Positions 63,901-64,000 of a DNA stretch of 64,000 nucleotides are shown here, in pieces (positions within the stretch are counted from its first letter, which is position 1; each line of letters opens with the position of its first letter). Source of the stretch: Centropus unirufus (Eukaryota; Chordata; Aves; Cuculiformes; Centropidae); contig VYZI01000184.1 in assembly GCA_013397695.1 (NCBI GenBank), positions 324,174 through 388,173 of the forward strand, in the 5' to 3' direction. The notes under the pieces were generated by a model. It did not search any database. It was not told where the DNA came from and worked only from the letters and a program-made list of their open reading frames with translations. The translations under genes and the position numbers were made by a program.

Positions 63901-64000
63901 ACCTGCCAGCCTCCAAAACTTGCCCATGCCTGTTAATGCTTGCATCCCAAGTGTCCATTGGGAAGGGCAGAGGTCTCTTTATATCCCTGCCAGATTCTCA

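Larger units (their letters stand above)
54311..64000. other. Terminal non-coding stretch without named transposons
   Basis: Nearly 10 kb with no recognisable gene or transposon family. GC-richer patches at 54640-54940 and 57180-57440 have frames open on both strands, which argues for composition and not coding. It contains three short tandem duplications (57557-57590, 58591-58632, 60932-60981) and a purine-rich stretch at 62940-62995. Confidence 0.6.

Noticed and set aside
1..64000. CRISPR arrays, operons, ribosome-binding sites, tRNA or rRNA genes
   Set aside because: The repeats are eukaryotic retroelements and simple tandem duplications. No regularly spaced repeats and no tRNA or rRNA landmarks were seen.

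Overview
The window reads as AT-rich, non-coding nuclear DNA from a bird. The evidence is eleven copies or fragments of CR1 (the dominant avian/reptilian LINE), several carrying the diagnostic 3' end with ATTCTATG-type repeats, plus two solo LTRs. One LTR (41690-42265) matches my memory of an LTR common in songbirds, parrots and other Neoaves and unfamiliar from chicken; that points to a neoavian host but is recollection, not a search.

I found no convincing protein-coding gene, rRNA, tRNA or CRISPR array. The open frames are short (173 codons at most), often open on both strands at once, and none matches a protein I recognise except CR1 ORF2 remnants. The window is best read as intergenic DNA or part of a very large intron. 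Only one spot (28860-29109) has exon-like architecture, and it is weak.

Layout: 1-9.9 kb is AT-rich single-copy DNA with one eroded CR1 tail (1.6 kb), a 14-bp-arm hairpin, a local duplication at 4 kb and an AT palindrome at 8.1 kb. From 9.9 to 14 kb there are three CR1 pieces of clearly different ages, including a long ancient one (13.3-14.0 kb). 14-41.7 kb is mostly unique sequence with CR1 pieces at 23.4, 31.8 and 37.1 kb, a 21-bp triple repeat at 29.2 kb and scattered hairpins. 41.7-54.3 kb is the repeat-rich block: an eroded solo LTR, a CR1, a well-delimited solo LTR with a 6-bp target duplication, and three more CR1s (49.3, 51.7 and 53.9 kb). 54.3-64 kb has no recognisable transposon but holds three short tandem duplications.

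Nothing here forms an operon or pathway. The history that can be read is successive retrotransposon layers: ancient CR1s with only patchy similarity, then younger CR1s with intact 3' ends, then LTR insertions reduced to solo LTRs by recombination. CR1 and LTR assignments rest on remembered consensus features and should be confirmed by a RepeatMasker run.
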